This document shows, piece after piece, positions 40,072 to 48,896 of a stretch of 52,771 bases of DNA. The notes under the pieces are model-generated. The model did no database searches. It was not told where the DNA came from and saw only the letters and a list, made by a program, of their open reading frames with translations. The position numbers were made by a program, and so were the translations under genes. This stretch comes from Rhodothermales bacterium (GTDB taxonomy: Bacteria; Bacteroidota; Rhodothermia; Rhodothermales; Bin80): the NCBI GenBank assembly GCA_028278205.1, contig JANQES010000093.1, forward strand, positions 1 to 52,771, in the 5' to 3' direction. Every line of letters starts with the position of its first letter. The first letter of the stretch is position 1.

Positions 40072-42408
40072 ATGCAGTACGGACATAGACCATGGCTTTG
40101 GGCAGCGCTTCTGGGCGTTTTTTTGCTCGGCGGATCGACCGGCGCGGCGGCCCAGAATCAAAAAAATCTCGACATCTGGTTCGAGCGGGGCATGACGGCC
40201 TACGAAGAGGCCCGCTACGACGACGCCCTGGAAGCCTTCACCTGGATCGTCAAACGCGACCGCAAACGGACGGAAGCGTACTACATGATGGCGAAAACCC
40301 ACCGCGCTGCCGGCGATCTAAAAGACGCTGACAAGGCCATCGTCCAGGCGCTGAGGTGGCAGCCGGAGAACGTCAAGTATCTCGTGATGCAACTCCAACT
40401 CGGCTTCCCCAGAGACCGGATCAAAGCGCTTCGCAAGCAGAAAAAACATGATCTGGTTCAGAAGATCATGGACCTCGATCCGGACAACGCCGAGGCCAAC
40501 CTGGCCTTCGGGATTGAGGCCACCCGACTCTACCTGTACAATCGCAACCGGATCACTATACCTACGATGCGGTCGTATGAGACGCCGTTCAAGCAGCGGG
40601 TGGGGAATCCCAAGGGAGGAGCGATGAGTGAGGATCTGGCGAGCATTCGTGAAGGAGCCGACCCCGGTGTGGAGAAGCCGCATCAGCGCAATCCCTTCGA
40701 TCTCGACCGCCAGAAGGCCGCCGGCGAAGGCATTCTTGAAATCGATGATCAGGCCCAGGAGGCGTATCCCCGCGCCATCGACCATCTCACGCGGGCGCTG
40801 CGTGCCGATCCGTCGCTGCGCGAAGCCTACACCAACCTGGCCGCCCTCTACGTTGACCGGCCCGATGCGCAGGCGCTCTGGTCGATGGCTCAGGACATGC
40901 GCGCGCTTTTTCCGCAGGATCCGTATACCTGGCTCTACCTCGGCTATGCCGCCTATGCTCTGAATCGCATGGAAGAGGCTCAGGCCCATTTCATGATCGC
41001 CTACAACCTGATGCCGCCGGAGATGAAGACGATCTTCGAGGATGTGAGCCGCCTGTTCAATAAGGAGCAGGAGAAGATGGCGGAGACCAGCGGTGTCAAC
41101 GCGGCGGCGTTCTGGCAACGGCGCGATCCGCGCCTGTTGACGCCCTACAACGAACGCCGCCTGGAACACTACGCTCGGCTCGTCTATGCCGGGCTGCTGT
41201 TCGGCGAGCCGAAGATCGATTTGGCGGGGTGGGATTCGGACCGGGGCCGGATCTATGTGCGCTACGGGCCGCCGGAGAAAGACTTCTACATGTCGAATAT
41301 GGTGGCCGATTGCCGGAGCGGGAAGTGGGTGCATACCAACTCGACGAGCATCAGCAACATCCACGTTTTCGATTACGGCGAGTATCAGTTCGTCTTTGGC
41401 AATAACAGCGGTGTAGGCAATATTAGCGAGGGCGAGCAGTTCGGCAACACCAGTATTCCGTCGCTCAACGAGTTTCCGCTCTACAGCCCCTGCGCCAGCG
41501 TGCTGGTGCATCCGGACCTGATCGCGCGCGAGGCCGCTTTCGACTACGTGATCCAGGCTGCCGAGACGATCCGCCAGCAGCCCGAGCGTTTCGATTTCGA
41601 TCCGCCCGGCGACCGGGTGGAGATGCCTTTCCTGGTCAGCCGCTTCAAAGGCGCCGCCGGGCAGGCCGATCTCGTCATTCCCTATGCCGTGCCGGTCTCG
41701 TTTATTCCCCCCGGCGGTGTGCTCAGCGTCGATCTCCAGACCGCCGCCTTCGCCGTTGCCGAAGAGGGCGCTGTCGAGGAGGTCCGTCGTCATCTGACGG
41801 CCCTGGAGGATGTCCAGATGCTGGAGTTTGGCCCGGCCACGCTCTGGGTGGACGTTCATCGCCTCGCCGTGGCGCCGGGGCGGTACGATCTTTCGGTGGA
41901 GATGCAGACGCGGACCGCCGTCGGTTTTCATCACGAGGTTGTAGCCGTGCCGGATTACAACGCGGGCTTGCAACTGAGCGATTTGTTGCTGGCCTACGCC
42001 ATTGAGGAGGGCGCCGCCGGTGCCGGAGCGGTGGCGCGAGGCGGGCTGTCGATCATTCCGGCTCCGTGGAGCGCCTACCGGGTCGGCCAGCCTCTGTATT
42101 TCTACTTCGAATTCTACAACCTGAAGCAACAACCCGATGGCGCCACACAGTATGCCGTGGAGGCGGTGCTGGTCGAACGACGAGAGGAAAAAGGCCTCCA
42201 ACGGCTGATTCAGCGGGCTTTTCGTGGTCGGGAGCAGGTGGGCGTGGCCGCCGGCTTCGAAGCCAACGGCGCCTCGGCAGACGACAGGCAATACCTCGTC
42301 CTCGACACCGGCGACCTGGAGCCCGGCGTCTACGTGCTGGCTGTGCGCCTGACCGACACGGCCACCGGCCAGACCGCCGAAACCCAACGCGCCATTGTGC
42401 TGGAATAA
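40072..42408 (+). CDS. Secreted TPR protein with a GWxTD-like domain, paralogue 2
   Basis: 778 residues. Signal peptide 1-28 (ending AAAQ). The mature N-terminus (KNLDIWFERGMTAYEEARYD) is almost the same as paralogue 1. It has extra sequence at about 160-225 (IPTMRSYETPFKQRVGNPKG onward) not found in paralogue 1. The core is FWQRRDPRLLTPYNERRLEH and GWDSDRGRIYVRYGPPEKDF near 385. The C-terminal beta-rich domain has IIPAPWSAYRVGQPLYFYFE and a final TGQTAETQRAIVLE segment shared with the others. It is probably co-transcribed with paralogue 1. Confidence 0.85.
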   Translation: MQYGHRPWLWAALLGVFLLGGSTGAAAQNQKNLDIWFERGMTAYEEARYDDALEAFTWIVKRDRKRTEAYYMMAKTHRAAGDLKDADKAIVQALRWQPENVKYLVMQLQLGFPRDRIKALRKQKKHDLVQKIMDLDPDNAEANLAFGIEATRLYLYNRNRITIPTMRSYETPFKQRVGNPKGGAMSEDLASIREGADPGVEKPHQRNPFDLDRQKAAGEGILEIDDQAQEAYPRAIDHLTRALRADPSLREAYTNLAALYVDRPDAQALWSMAQDMRALFPQDPYTWLYLGYAAYALNRMEEAQAHFMIAYNLMPPEMKTIFEDVSRLFNKEQEKMAETSGVNAAAFWQRRDPRLLTPYNERRLEHYARLVYAGLLFGEPKIDLAGWDSDRGRIYVRYGPPEKDFYMSNMVADCRSGKWVHTNSTSISNIHVFDYGEYQFVFGNNSGVGNISEGEQFGNTSIPSLNEFPLYSPCASVLVHPDLIAREAAFDYVIQAAETIRQQPERFDFDPPGDRVEMPFLVSRFKGAAGQADLVIPYAVPVSFIPPGGVLSVDLQTAAFAVAEEGAVEEVRRHLTALEDVQMLEFGPATLWVDVHRLAVAPGRYDLSVEMQTRTAVGFHHEVVAVPDYNAGLQLSDLLLAYAIEEGAAGAGAVARGGLSIIPAPWSAYRVGQPLYFYFEFYNLKQQPDGATQYAVEAVLVERREEKGLQRLIQRAFRGREQVGVAAGFEANGASADDRQYLVLDTGDLEPGVYVLAVRLTDTATGQTAETQRAIVLE

Positions 42409-42522
42409 TTCGAAAAAGCCCCATTTTCGAATACGGTTCAGCGTTGGTTCTGAACGGCTCGGAAGCGTTTTACGGCGGTCCCTTCGACGGGGGTGAAAAC
42501 GGATGAACTTCGGGTTGTACTT

Positions 42523-42710
42523 TAGCGTTTTATTAGAACGTTTTTCAGTTGGATGTAAGTTTTCAAGCAGGAAAGGGGGAAAGGGAGAGAGGGCGACACG
42601 AGCGCGAAGCGCGACTGACGCCAGTAAAGGGGGATCAAGGTGTTTTTCCCCCTTTCACCCTCTCTCCCTCTCGATCAATGCAACGCATGCGCGCAACTGA
42701 AAAACGCTCT
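42523..42710. repeat. Nested inverted repeat, GAAAGGGGGAAAGGGAGA family
   Basis: Inner left arm 42571-42597 (GAAAGGGGGAAAGGGAGAGA) and right arm 42645-42672 (TTCCCCCTTTCACCCTCTCT), the same family as 1945-2021. Outside lie AGCGTTTTATTAGAACG...TTTTTCAGTTG (42523-42551) and CAACTGAAAAACGCTCTAAG (about 42694-42713), another inverted pair. The 42409-42764 gap otherwise has no gene. Confidence 0.8.
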
Positions 42711-42764
42711 AAGACTCCTGCCCAGCCTTTTACCCATCCAATACGACCTTTGGTCGCTACGGCT

Positions 42765-45236
42765 ATGAGACGGCATCTCTCGTTTTTCCTGATGGCACTG
42801 CTGACCGCTGGATTGACGCCTTTCGTCGCGGCGCAAGATAATCCGGATCCGCTCGAAGCGGGCAAGCAAGCGTTTCGCGAAGAACGCTATGCCGACGCCG
42901 CGCAGATCTTCGAACGCGTCGCTGAGCAAGATCCGCAGAACGCCGAAGCCTATTTTCTGATTGCCCGCGTCTATTTCGAGACGCCGTTGAATGATCACAA
43001 AAAGGCCAGAAAAGCCATCGAGAAGGCGCTGGATCTGGAACCGGAAAACGTCGAGTTTCTGGTGGCGCGGCTTCAGCAGTACCGCACCGAATCCTGGAAT
43101 TTTTTCTCCGAACGCATCAAAGAGACTCGACGTCTGGAACTGTCTCGAAAAATCCTCAAGCTCGATCCGGAAAACCCCTTCGCCCACGAAGAACTCGGCA
43201 CCGTCTATATTCGCGACTTCTGGCGCTACCGCAATGCCATCATGCTGCCGACGTTGCAGTACGGGAATCCGAGTGGTTATTCACGATCCACCACCGGCGC
43301 GCGCGTCGTCGATACCGGCGGCGGCATCGGCATTGATGACAACCTGATCGAAGAGCGCGATCCGATCCTGACGCAGTTGGAGAGTCAGCAAACGCCGTTC
43401 AATCCCGCCGTCGTCAATCCGGACGAGGTTTTTCTGGCTGATCAGTTTGACATCGATGCGCTGCGGGAGCAGGGGGTGCCTATCCGGGATCTGAGCGCGC
43501 GGGCGCAGCGGGCCTACGAGCAGGCCATCGGCCACCTCAACAAAGCCCTCGAAGTCGATCCGCGACGGCGTTCGGTCTATGATGAGTTGATGCAGATCTA
43601 CGCGCTCAAAGGCGAATATGATGAAGCGCTGGAAATGCTTCAGGAGTTGTACCGCTTTTTCCCCGAAGACCCCGCCCTCTGGACCTATCTCGGCCTGACG
43701 CACTACCGGCTCAAAAATATGGATGCCGCCGATAAGAGCTTCTCGTCGGCGTTTGAGTTTATGAATCCTGAGGTGACGGCGGCCTATCAGAACCTTGATC
43801 TGGTCTTACCTGATGACGAAAAGCGGAGCTATAAGGACGATCCGGTGGCCTACGCCTCGCGGTTCTGGACGAGCAAGGATCCGCGCTACCTGACGCCCTA
43901 CAACGAGCGCAAGCTGGAGCACTACGCCCGTCTCGCCTACGCCGATCTGCTCTACGGCGTGTCCGAACTGGACCTGCGCGGCTGGGAAACGCAACGCGGC
44001 CACATCCTCGTGCGCTATGGTGTACCCAAGTCGGACGTCGTGCTGGTGCCCAACGCCGACGGGGTCTTTTCGGCGCGGCAAGCCCTGGCCGGCGCTATCT
44101 TCTCGACCATCCACGGCACGGACGATCAGGGCAATCCGGTTGCCGAACTCGACGTGAGCGGCGCGGAGTCTTTCGGGGCTACGTTTTCGACGGCGGCGGA
44201 GGCATTCGAGGAGATGAACGCCTACAATATCTGGGAGTACGGCCCGTTCCGGTTCGTCTTCGAAGATCCATTCCGCAACGGCGAGTATCGCATGTACAGC
44301 CCCTCGGCGGAAGACGTCTCGGAGAGCCTCACCTCCTGGATAAACGACTACACCATCCGATCCAAGGAGGTCTTCCGCAAGACCCCGGAGACGTACGAAT
44401 ACGAGGCGCCGGGCCGGCAGATCGAACTGCCGTATCTAGTGACGGCCTTCAAGGGCGAAGCCGGCAAAACCGACCTGTACGTCCATTACGGCGTCCCGGT
44501 CAACGAATACGACGGGTCGAAGGAGATGATCGAGGTGACGGCCAACACGGGCACGTTCCTCATCAGCGGAGACCGCGACATCCTCGTCGAGCGGCGGCGC
44601 ACGATCTACGGGCTCAAGACGAGCCAGATCGTCGCATTCGAAGAGCAGAACCTGTGGGTCGATACCCAACTGATGCAGGCTCCGCCCGGCGCGCACGACG
44701 TCTCCGTAGAGTTTGAGACGGCCAGCGGCAACACCGTCGCCATCCAGCGCCGCGCCGTCGAGGTGCCGGATTTCAGCGGCGACCAGCTCGGCCTGAGCGA
44801 CATCATGCTGGCCTACAGCGTCGAAGAAACCATCGGCGGAGAAAGTGCCGGCGCCAACGAAGTCGTCCGAGACGCCCTGTCGATTCTGCCGGCGCCCTGG
44901 AGCGTCTACAACCTCTCGTGGCCCATCTACATCTATTTCGAAACCTACAACCTCGAACGCGGCCCGGACGGGAATACGGATTACGACGTCGAGATCGTGC
45001 TGGCACCCAAGGATCAATCCAGAGGCATCAGCAAGATCATCAAGTCGGTCTTTGGCGGGGCGAAAGGCGTGGCCGTCAGCTACCACGGCAGCGACGTCAA
45101 CACCGACGAAGGCCTCTACCAGATCATCGACGCCAGCGATCAGGAGATGGGCCTCTACACGCTGGTGCTGCGCGTCCGCGATAACATCGCCGGGCGCACT
45201 GCCGAGAGCCAGCAGGATCTGTTTTTGGAGCAGTAG
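42765..45236 (+). CDS. Secreted TPR protein with a GWxTD-like domain, paralogue 3
   Basis: 823 residues from the ATG at 42765; the open frame upstream crosses the repeat element and is not taken. Signal peptide 1-24 (ending VAAQ). TPR units near 30-110 and 245-330 (AQIFERVAEQDPQNAEAYFL, ALEMLQELYRFFPEDPALWT). The signature is altered: GWETQRGHILVRYGVP near 405, lacking the Asp seen in the other two. The C-terminal LPAPWSVYNLSWPIYIYFET segment matches the paralogues. It is the most diverged of the three. The function is unknown. Confidence 0.85.
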   Translation: MRRHLSFFLMALLTAGLTPFVAAQDNPDPLEAGKQAFREERYADAAQIFERVAEQDPQNAEAYFLIARVYFETPLNDHKKARKAIEKALDLEPENVEFLVARLQQYRTESWNFFSERIKETRRLELSRKILKLDPENPFAHEELGTVYIRDFWRYRNAIMLPTLQYGNPSGYSRSTTGARVVDTGGGIGIDDNLIEERDPILTQLESQQTPFNPAVVNPDEVFLADQFDIDALREQGVPIRDLSARAQRAYEQAIGHLNKALEVDPRRRSVYDELMQIYALKGEYDEALEMLQELYRFFPEDPALWTYLGLTHYRLKNMDAADKSFSSAFEFMNPEVTAAYQNLDLVLPDDEKRSYKDDPVAYASRFWTSKDPRYLTPYNERKLEHYARLAYADLLYGVSELDLRGWETQRGHILVRYGVPKSDVVLVPNADGVFSARQALAGAIFSTIHGTDDQGNPVAELDVSGAESFGATFSTAAEAFEEMNAYNIWEYGPFRFVFEDPFRNGEYRMYSPSAEDVSESLTSWINDYTIRSKEVFRKTPETYEYEAPGRQIELPYLVTAFKGEAGKTDLYVHYGVPVNEYDGSKEMIEVTANTGTFLISGDRDILVERRRTIYGLKTSQIVAFEEQNLWVDTQLMQAPPGAHDVSVEFETASGNTVAIQRRAVEVPDFSGDQLGLSDIMLAYSVEETIGGESAGANEVVRDALSILPAPWSVYNLSWPIYIYFETYNLERGPDGNTDYDVEIVLAPKDQSRGISKIIKSVFGGAKGVAVSYHGSDVNTDEGLYQIIDASDQEMGLYTLVLRVRDNIAGRTAESQQDLFLEQ

Positions 45237-45244
45237 GAGGGAAG

Positions 45245-45318
45245 TGGGCAAATTTGCAAATGGGCAAATGGCAACTTTTTCAAGACTTGTCATTTGCCCA
45301 TTTGCCTTTTTTGCCATT
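45245..45318. repeat. GGGCAAAT inverted repeat
   Basis: Left arm 45245-45274 (TGGGCAAATTTGCAAATGGG; unit of about eight bases) and right arm 45290-45318 (TCATTTGCCCATTTGCCTTT). It lies between converging paralogue 3 and purE and ends just before the purE stop, so it may terminate both. Confidence 0.88.
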
Positions 45319-45320
45319 TA

Positions 45321-45830
45321 TCACCCGAACATCTCAGCCTGGACGCGGGCGTTTTTGGCTTCGACTTGTTCGACCATCGCTTTTTTGTAGGCGATGAAGC
45401 GGTCGCGCAGGGCGTCGTCGCTGGTGGCGAGGATCTGCACGGCCAGGAGCGCCGCGTTCTTCGAGCCGTCAATGGCGAGCGTGCCGACGGGGATGCCGCT
45501 GGGCATCTGCACGGTGGCCAGCAAGGCATCGAGCCCTTGCAGGGCGCCTGAGTTGATAGGCACGCCGAGCACCGGCAGGGGGGTGCTGGCCGCCAGCACG
45601 CCGCCCAGATGCGCGGCTACGCCTGCCCCGGCGATGAGCACTTTCAGCCCGCGCTCGTGGGCCGTCGTGGCGTATTCGTGGGCTGCTTCCGGCGTCCGGT
45701 GCGCCGACATTACGCGGATTTCGAAGGGCACGTCGAACGATTTCAAGATATCGGCGGCTTTGCGCATCACGGGCAAATCGGAGTCGCTGCCCATCACAAT
45801 ACCGACGAGCGGGGTTCCTTCTTCTGGCAT
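45321..45830 (-). CDS. purE: N5-carboxyaminoimidazole ribonucleotide mutase
   Basis: 169 residues, normal length. PurE signature GIVMGSDSDLPVMRKAADIL at 10-29, VMSAHRTPEAAHEYA near 40-54, IAGAGVAAHLGGVLA and PVGTLAIDGSKNAALLAVQI. The MSAHR and GAGxAAHL patterns fit class I PurE, which isomerises N5-CAIR to CAIR in purine synthesis. A purK partner is not in this window. Confidence 0.97.
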   Translation of the reverse strand: MPEEGTPLVGIVMGSDSDLPVMRKAADILKSFDVPFEIRVMSAHRTPEAAHEYATTAHERGLKVLIAGAGVAAHLGGVLAASTPLPVLGVPINSGALQGLDALLATVQMPSGIPVGTLAIDGSKNAALLAVQILATSDDALRDRFIAYKKAMVEQVEAKNARVQAEMFG

Positions 45831-46268
45831 GGCTTTCGGAGAGGATCGTCACAGTGGGGTTTACGAAAGCGCCAATATACCGCGACGCCATCATTCTTAG
45901 GACGACGATTCAATTTCCCCCCGATAATTCATCATTCGTATTGCGTACTGCGCAGTGCGTATATGGAAAAAGTGTATTATTTGAGTAATCGGCGCTGGCA
46001 GAAGTGATCTTAATGAAAAGTGTAACGTGAGACGGGGTCAGGCGACTGAGGAAGCAGCCTTGTAGTTCTGACGAAATAAATCCTGCGTATTTTGAGGCGG
46101 GTCATGGGGCATGAGTCATGAGTGAGAATCCCATGGGTCATGACCCATGACTCGTGACAGCCTCACAACGGCACACGAGCGAAGCGACTGACGAAGTAAA
46201 CCGAGCAAGACTTATTTCGACGTAATTGGTTGCAACCCCTAAAACCACCCCAAATACAAGCTTCCGCT
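45831..46268. repeat. Gap with two inverted-repeat families (CGTATTG and GTCATGA) and outer arms
   Basis: ATTCGTATTGCGTACTGCGC at 45934-45962 is a short copy of the 19104 family. GTCATGA arrays at 46101-46158 form a hairpin (GGTCATGGGGCATGAGTCAT / ATGACCCATGACTCGTGAC). Around it, GACGAAATAAATC (46069) and GACTTATTTCGAC (46209) form a further inverted pair, and GCGACTGASGAAG occurs twice directly (46046 and 46190). No gene was found in this gap. Confidence 0.8.
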
Positions 46269-47687
46269 ATGATCCCCATCCTCATGTACGGCGCCGATTG
46301 GTGTCCGGATTGCCGGCGCGCCAAGGCGTTTCTCGAAGCCAACGACATCGACTTTGTCTATAAAAACATCGAACTCGACGAAGGCAGCGTCCACCGCGTC
46401 GAGACGATCAATCACGGCAAACGGATCATTCCCACGTTTGAGATTCTCGGCAAGACCTACACCAATCCCGACAACGCCGAACTGGCCTGCATCCTCGGCC
46501 TCAACGACGCCGGACGGGTGCTTTTCTACGGCGCCGACTGGTGCCCCGACTGCCGCCGCGCCAAAGCCTACCTCAACGATCACCACGTCAACTATCAGTT
46601 CATCGACGTAGACGTGTACGACTGGGCTACGCAGGAGGTCGAGCGGATCAACAACGGCAAGCGCATCATCCCGACGATTGTCATCGACGGCACGCCGTAT
46701 TCGAATCCGGACAATCCCACGTTGCAGCAGGTTTTGCGGCTACGCGAAGAAGAGACCCCGGCGCACGTCTACGACGTCGTGATCATCGGCGGCGGCGCTG
46801 CCGGCCTGACGACGGCCATCTACACCCAGCGTGAAAAGCTCTCCAGCCTCATCCTCGAAAAGAAAAACGTCGGCGGCAACGCCTTTTTGACGGAAAAAAT
46901 CGAGAACTATCCGGGCTTCGTGAACATTTCGGGGCCGGATCTGATGGAGAAAATGGCCGATCAGGCGCGGACCTACGGCACCGTCATCAAAGAAGGCGTC
47001 GAGGTCACCGGGATCCGGCGCGAGGGCGGCGTCTTTCAGATCGAAACCAACAGCGGTGTCTTCGAGGGCCGCGCCGTGGTTGTGGCTGTCGGCTCGACCT
47101 ACCGGCGGTTGCACATCCCCGGCGAAGACGATCTCATCGGCGCCGGCATCCATTTCTGCGCCACGTGCGACGGGCCGTTCTACCGGGATAAGAAGATCAT
47201 CGTCGTCGGCGGCGGCAACAGCGCGCTCGAAGAAGGGCTCTACCTGACCGAATTCACCGACAACGTCTCGTTCGTCGCGCGCAGACCCGCATTCAGCGCG
47301 TCGCAGATTTACGTCGAAAAGCTGGCCGAGCGGTCCAACGTGACGACCTATATGAACCAATCCAGCGTCGAATTCCTGGCCGATGACCGGGGGTTGTTCA
47401 AGGCGTTGAAAGTGCGAGACAACGACACCGGCGCCGAATCGTTGATCGAGGCCGACGGCGTGTTTATTTTCATCGGTCTGACGCCCAACACGGCGTTCCT
47501 CAACGGTCTGATCGATCTGGATGAACGCGGCTTCATCGTCACGAAAAACGGTTCGGTCGAGACCAGCGTGCCCGGCATTTTCGCAGCAGGCGATTGCCGG
47601 CAGGGCGCCATCGCCCAGATCGCCTCGGCCACGGGCGAGGGCGTGCTGGCGAGCTTCGGCGTGAAGGAATATCTGAAGCGGATCTGA
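46269..47687 (+). CDS. Glutaredoxin-glutaredoxin-thioredoxin reductase fusion
   Basis: 472 residues from the ATG at 46269. Two tandem glutaredoxin-like domains (about 1-80 and 82-165) each contain YGADWCPDCRRAKA (cysteines 12/15 and 92/95) and a GKRIIPT cis-proline loop. A complete thioredoxin-reductase module follows (about 168-472): FAD motif GGGAAGL, redox CATC at 297-300, NAD(P) motif GGGNSALEEG and C-terminal FAAGDCRQGAIAQIASATGE. A single polypeptide could carry electrons from NAD(P)H through the reductase to either glutaredoxin head. Grx-TrxR fusions are known; two tandem heads look unusual. The near-identical CPDC segments indicate internal duplication. Confidence 0.92.
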   Translation: MIPILMYGADWCPDCRRAKAFLEANDIDFVYKNIELDEGSVHRVETINHGKRIIPTFEILGKTYTNPDNAELACILGLNDAGRVLFYGADWCPDCRRAKAYLNDHHVNYQFIDVDVYDWATQEVERINNGKRIIPTIVIDGTPYSNPDNPTLQQVLRLREEETPAHVYDVVIIGGGAAGLTTAIYTQREKLSSLILEKKNVGGNAFLTEKIENYPGFVNISGPDLMEKMADQARTYGTVIKEGVEVTGIRREGGVFQIETNSGVFEGRAVVVAVGSTYRRLHIPGEDDLIGAGIHFCATCDGPFYRDKKIIVVGGGNSALEEGLYLTEFTDNVSFVARRPAFSASQIYVEKLAERSNVTTYMNQSSVEFLADDRGLFKALKVRDNDTGAESLIEADGVFIFIGLTPNTAFLNGLIDLDERGFIVTKNGSVETSVPGIFAAGDCRQGAIAQIASATGEGVLASFGVKEYLKRI

Positions 47688-47748
47688 GGAGATGGGAAAA
47701 CGATTTGCGGTATTTTACATCGTTGCGCTCGTAGTACGCTCGACATCG

Positions 47749-47813
47749 GTCATGAGTCATGGGACATGAGTCATAGGTGTTTTTCTCATGACCCGTGACT
47801 CATGACCCATGAC
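47749..47813. repeat. GTCATGA heptamer inverted repeat
   Basis: Left arm 47749-47776 (GTCATGAGTCATGGGACATG) and right arm 47785-47813 (CTCATGACCCGTGACTCATG). Same family as 46101-46158, on the other side of the redox fusion gene. Confidence 0.9.
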
Positions 47814-47880
47814 CAACGCCATCGAGGGTGCAACGCACCGACGTCAGACATACCGAAACCATAATCTTGCCTGCTGAGCC

Positions 47881-48741
47881 GTGAAAATCGCGCGATTCTG
47901 GGTAAAAGAGACGATCCAGACCGTCAATAAGCGGGGGCAGCGTGTGGAGGTAGCGCGCTGGCATTGGTCTGAAAACAGCCGCGAAGAGGCCCGCGAGCGC
48001 GCCGCCGAGGCCGTCCGGCAGACCGCCGGGCGTATCGCTGCGGGCGAGCCGTGGCCTTCGAAAAACGAATATTACCCGGATCGCCCGCCGCGCGAGGAGA
48101 TCATCGAAGAGATCAAGGACCGGCAGGGCGAGGTCATTGCCACGATCACCCGGAACGGCTACGGCGCGCTGGTGCTCAACACGCGGGATTTGATGTTTAT
48201 CGACGTAGACCTTCCCTTCGAATGGCCGATTCCCAGCCTGTTCAAAGCCATCGGCAGGCTGTTTGGGAAAAAGTATGAGGATCCTGCCGAGAAGCTTCAG
48301 AAAAAGGTGATCGGGCTGGCCCGCGATCACGAGGCGTTTGCTTTTCGGATTTATCGAACCCGCGCCGGGTTTCGGTGCGTCGTCGTCAACACGCGCATCG
48401 ATCCGGCGAGTCCGGAGAGCCTGCGCCTGCTCGATACCTTCGGCGCCGATCCGCTCTACGTGCGGCTGTGCAAGAACCAGGAATGCTTCCGCGCTCGCCT
48501 GACGCCCAAACCGTGGCGCTGCGGCGCGCGCAAGCCGCCGAACCGCTTTCCTCGCGAAGAAGCGGAAGCAGAGCAAGCCTACCGCGCCTGGGCCTCGGAG
48601 TATGAGGCGAAGAGCCGGCCTTTTGCCACCTGCCGGCTCGTCGAGCAAACCGGCGCGCCGTCCACCGACGCATCGTTGACCGCCTTACTCGACCTCCACG
48701 ACAGGCTGACGAAAGTGGCGTCGGGGTTGGCGTTGGCTTAA
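47881..48741 (+). CDS. Conserved-looking 286-aa protein of unknown function with a D-x-D motif
   Basis: 286 residues, GTG start at 47881. No signal or membrane helix. A helical Arg/Glu-rich N-terminus (about 28-52) is followed by a compact domain with LNTRDLMFIDVDLPFEWPIP (Asp108, Asp110), AFRIYRTRAGFRCVVVNTRI near 154-173 and RLCKNQECFRARLTPKPWRC near 195-214, with four cysteines nearby. I recall similar uncharacterised proteins in other phyla, but no named family comes to mind. A DxD after a hydrophobic strand plus a later RTRAG strand is reminiscent of primase/polymerase-like folds, but this is weak inference. It lies alone between a redox fusion gene and ftsK. Confidence 0.7.
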   Translation: MKIARFWVKETIQTVNKRGQRVEVARWHWSENSREEARERAAEAVRQTAGRIAAGEPWPSKNEYYPDRPPREEIIEEIKDRQGEVIATITRNGYGALVLNTRDLMFIDVDLPFEWPIPSLFKAIGRLFGKKYEDPAEKLQKKVIGLARDHEAFAFRIYRTRAGFRCVVVNTRIDPASPESLRLLDTFGADPLYVRLCKNQECFRARLTPKPWRCGARKPPNRFPREEAEAEQAYRAWASEYEAKSRPFATCRLVEQTGAPSTDASLTALLDLHDRLTKVASGLALA

Positions 48742-48801
48742 GCGAAATACCCTCGCAATGACATCCTTATATCAGGTCTTTGATACTACTGTGCATGTTT
48801 T

Positions 48802-48896
48802 GGTCGAAGTTGAGCCCAAAAGTACGTCCCGGACGCCGTACGGGGCCAGAAACGGTTGCTATGAGCAGTCCCGCTCGGCGAGCGGGACGTACGTTA
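48802..48896. repeat. Inverted repeats around AGTACGTCCCGGACG / CGAGCGGGACGTACGT
   Basis: AGTACGTCCCGGACGCCGTA (48819 onward) pairs with segments of GTCCCGCTCGGCGAGCGGGA and CGTACGT (48868-48894). The right end includes the ftsK TAA stop. Confidence 0.6.

Noticed and set aside
40318..42387. Long minus-strand frame opposite GWxTD paralogue 2
   Set aside because: A shadow of codon bias; there is no motif or signal.
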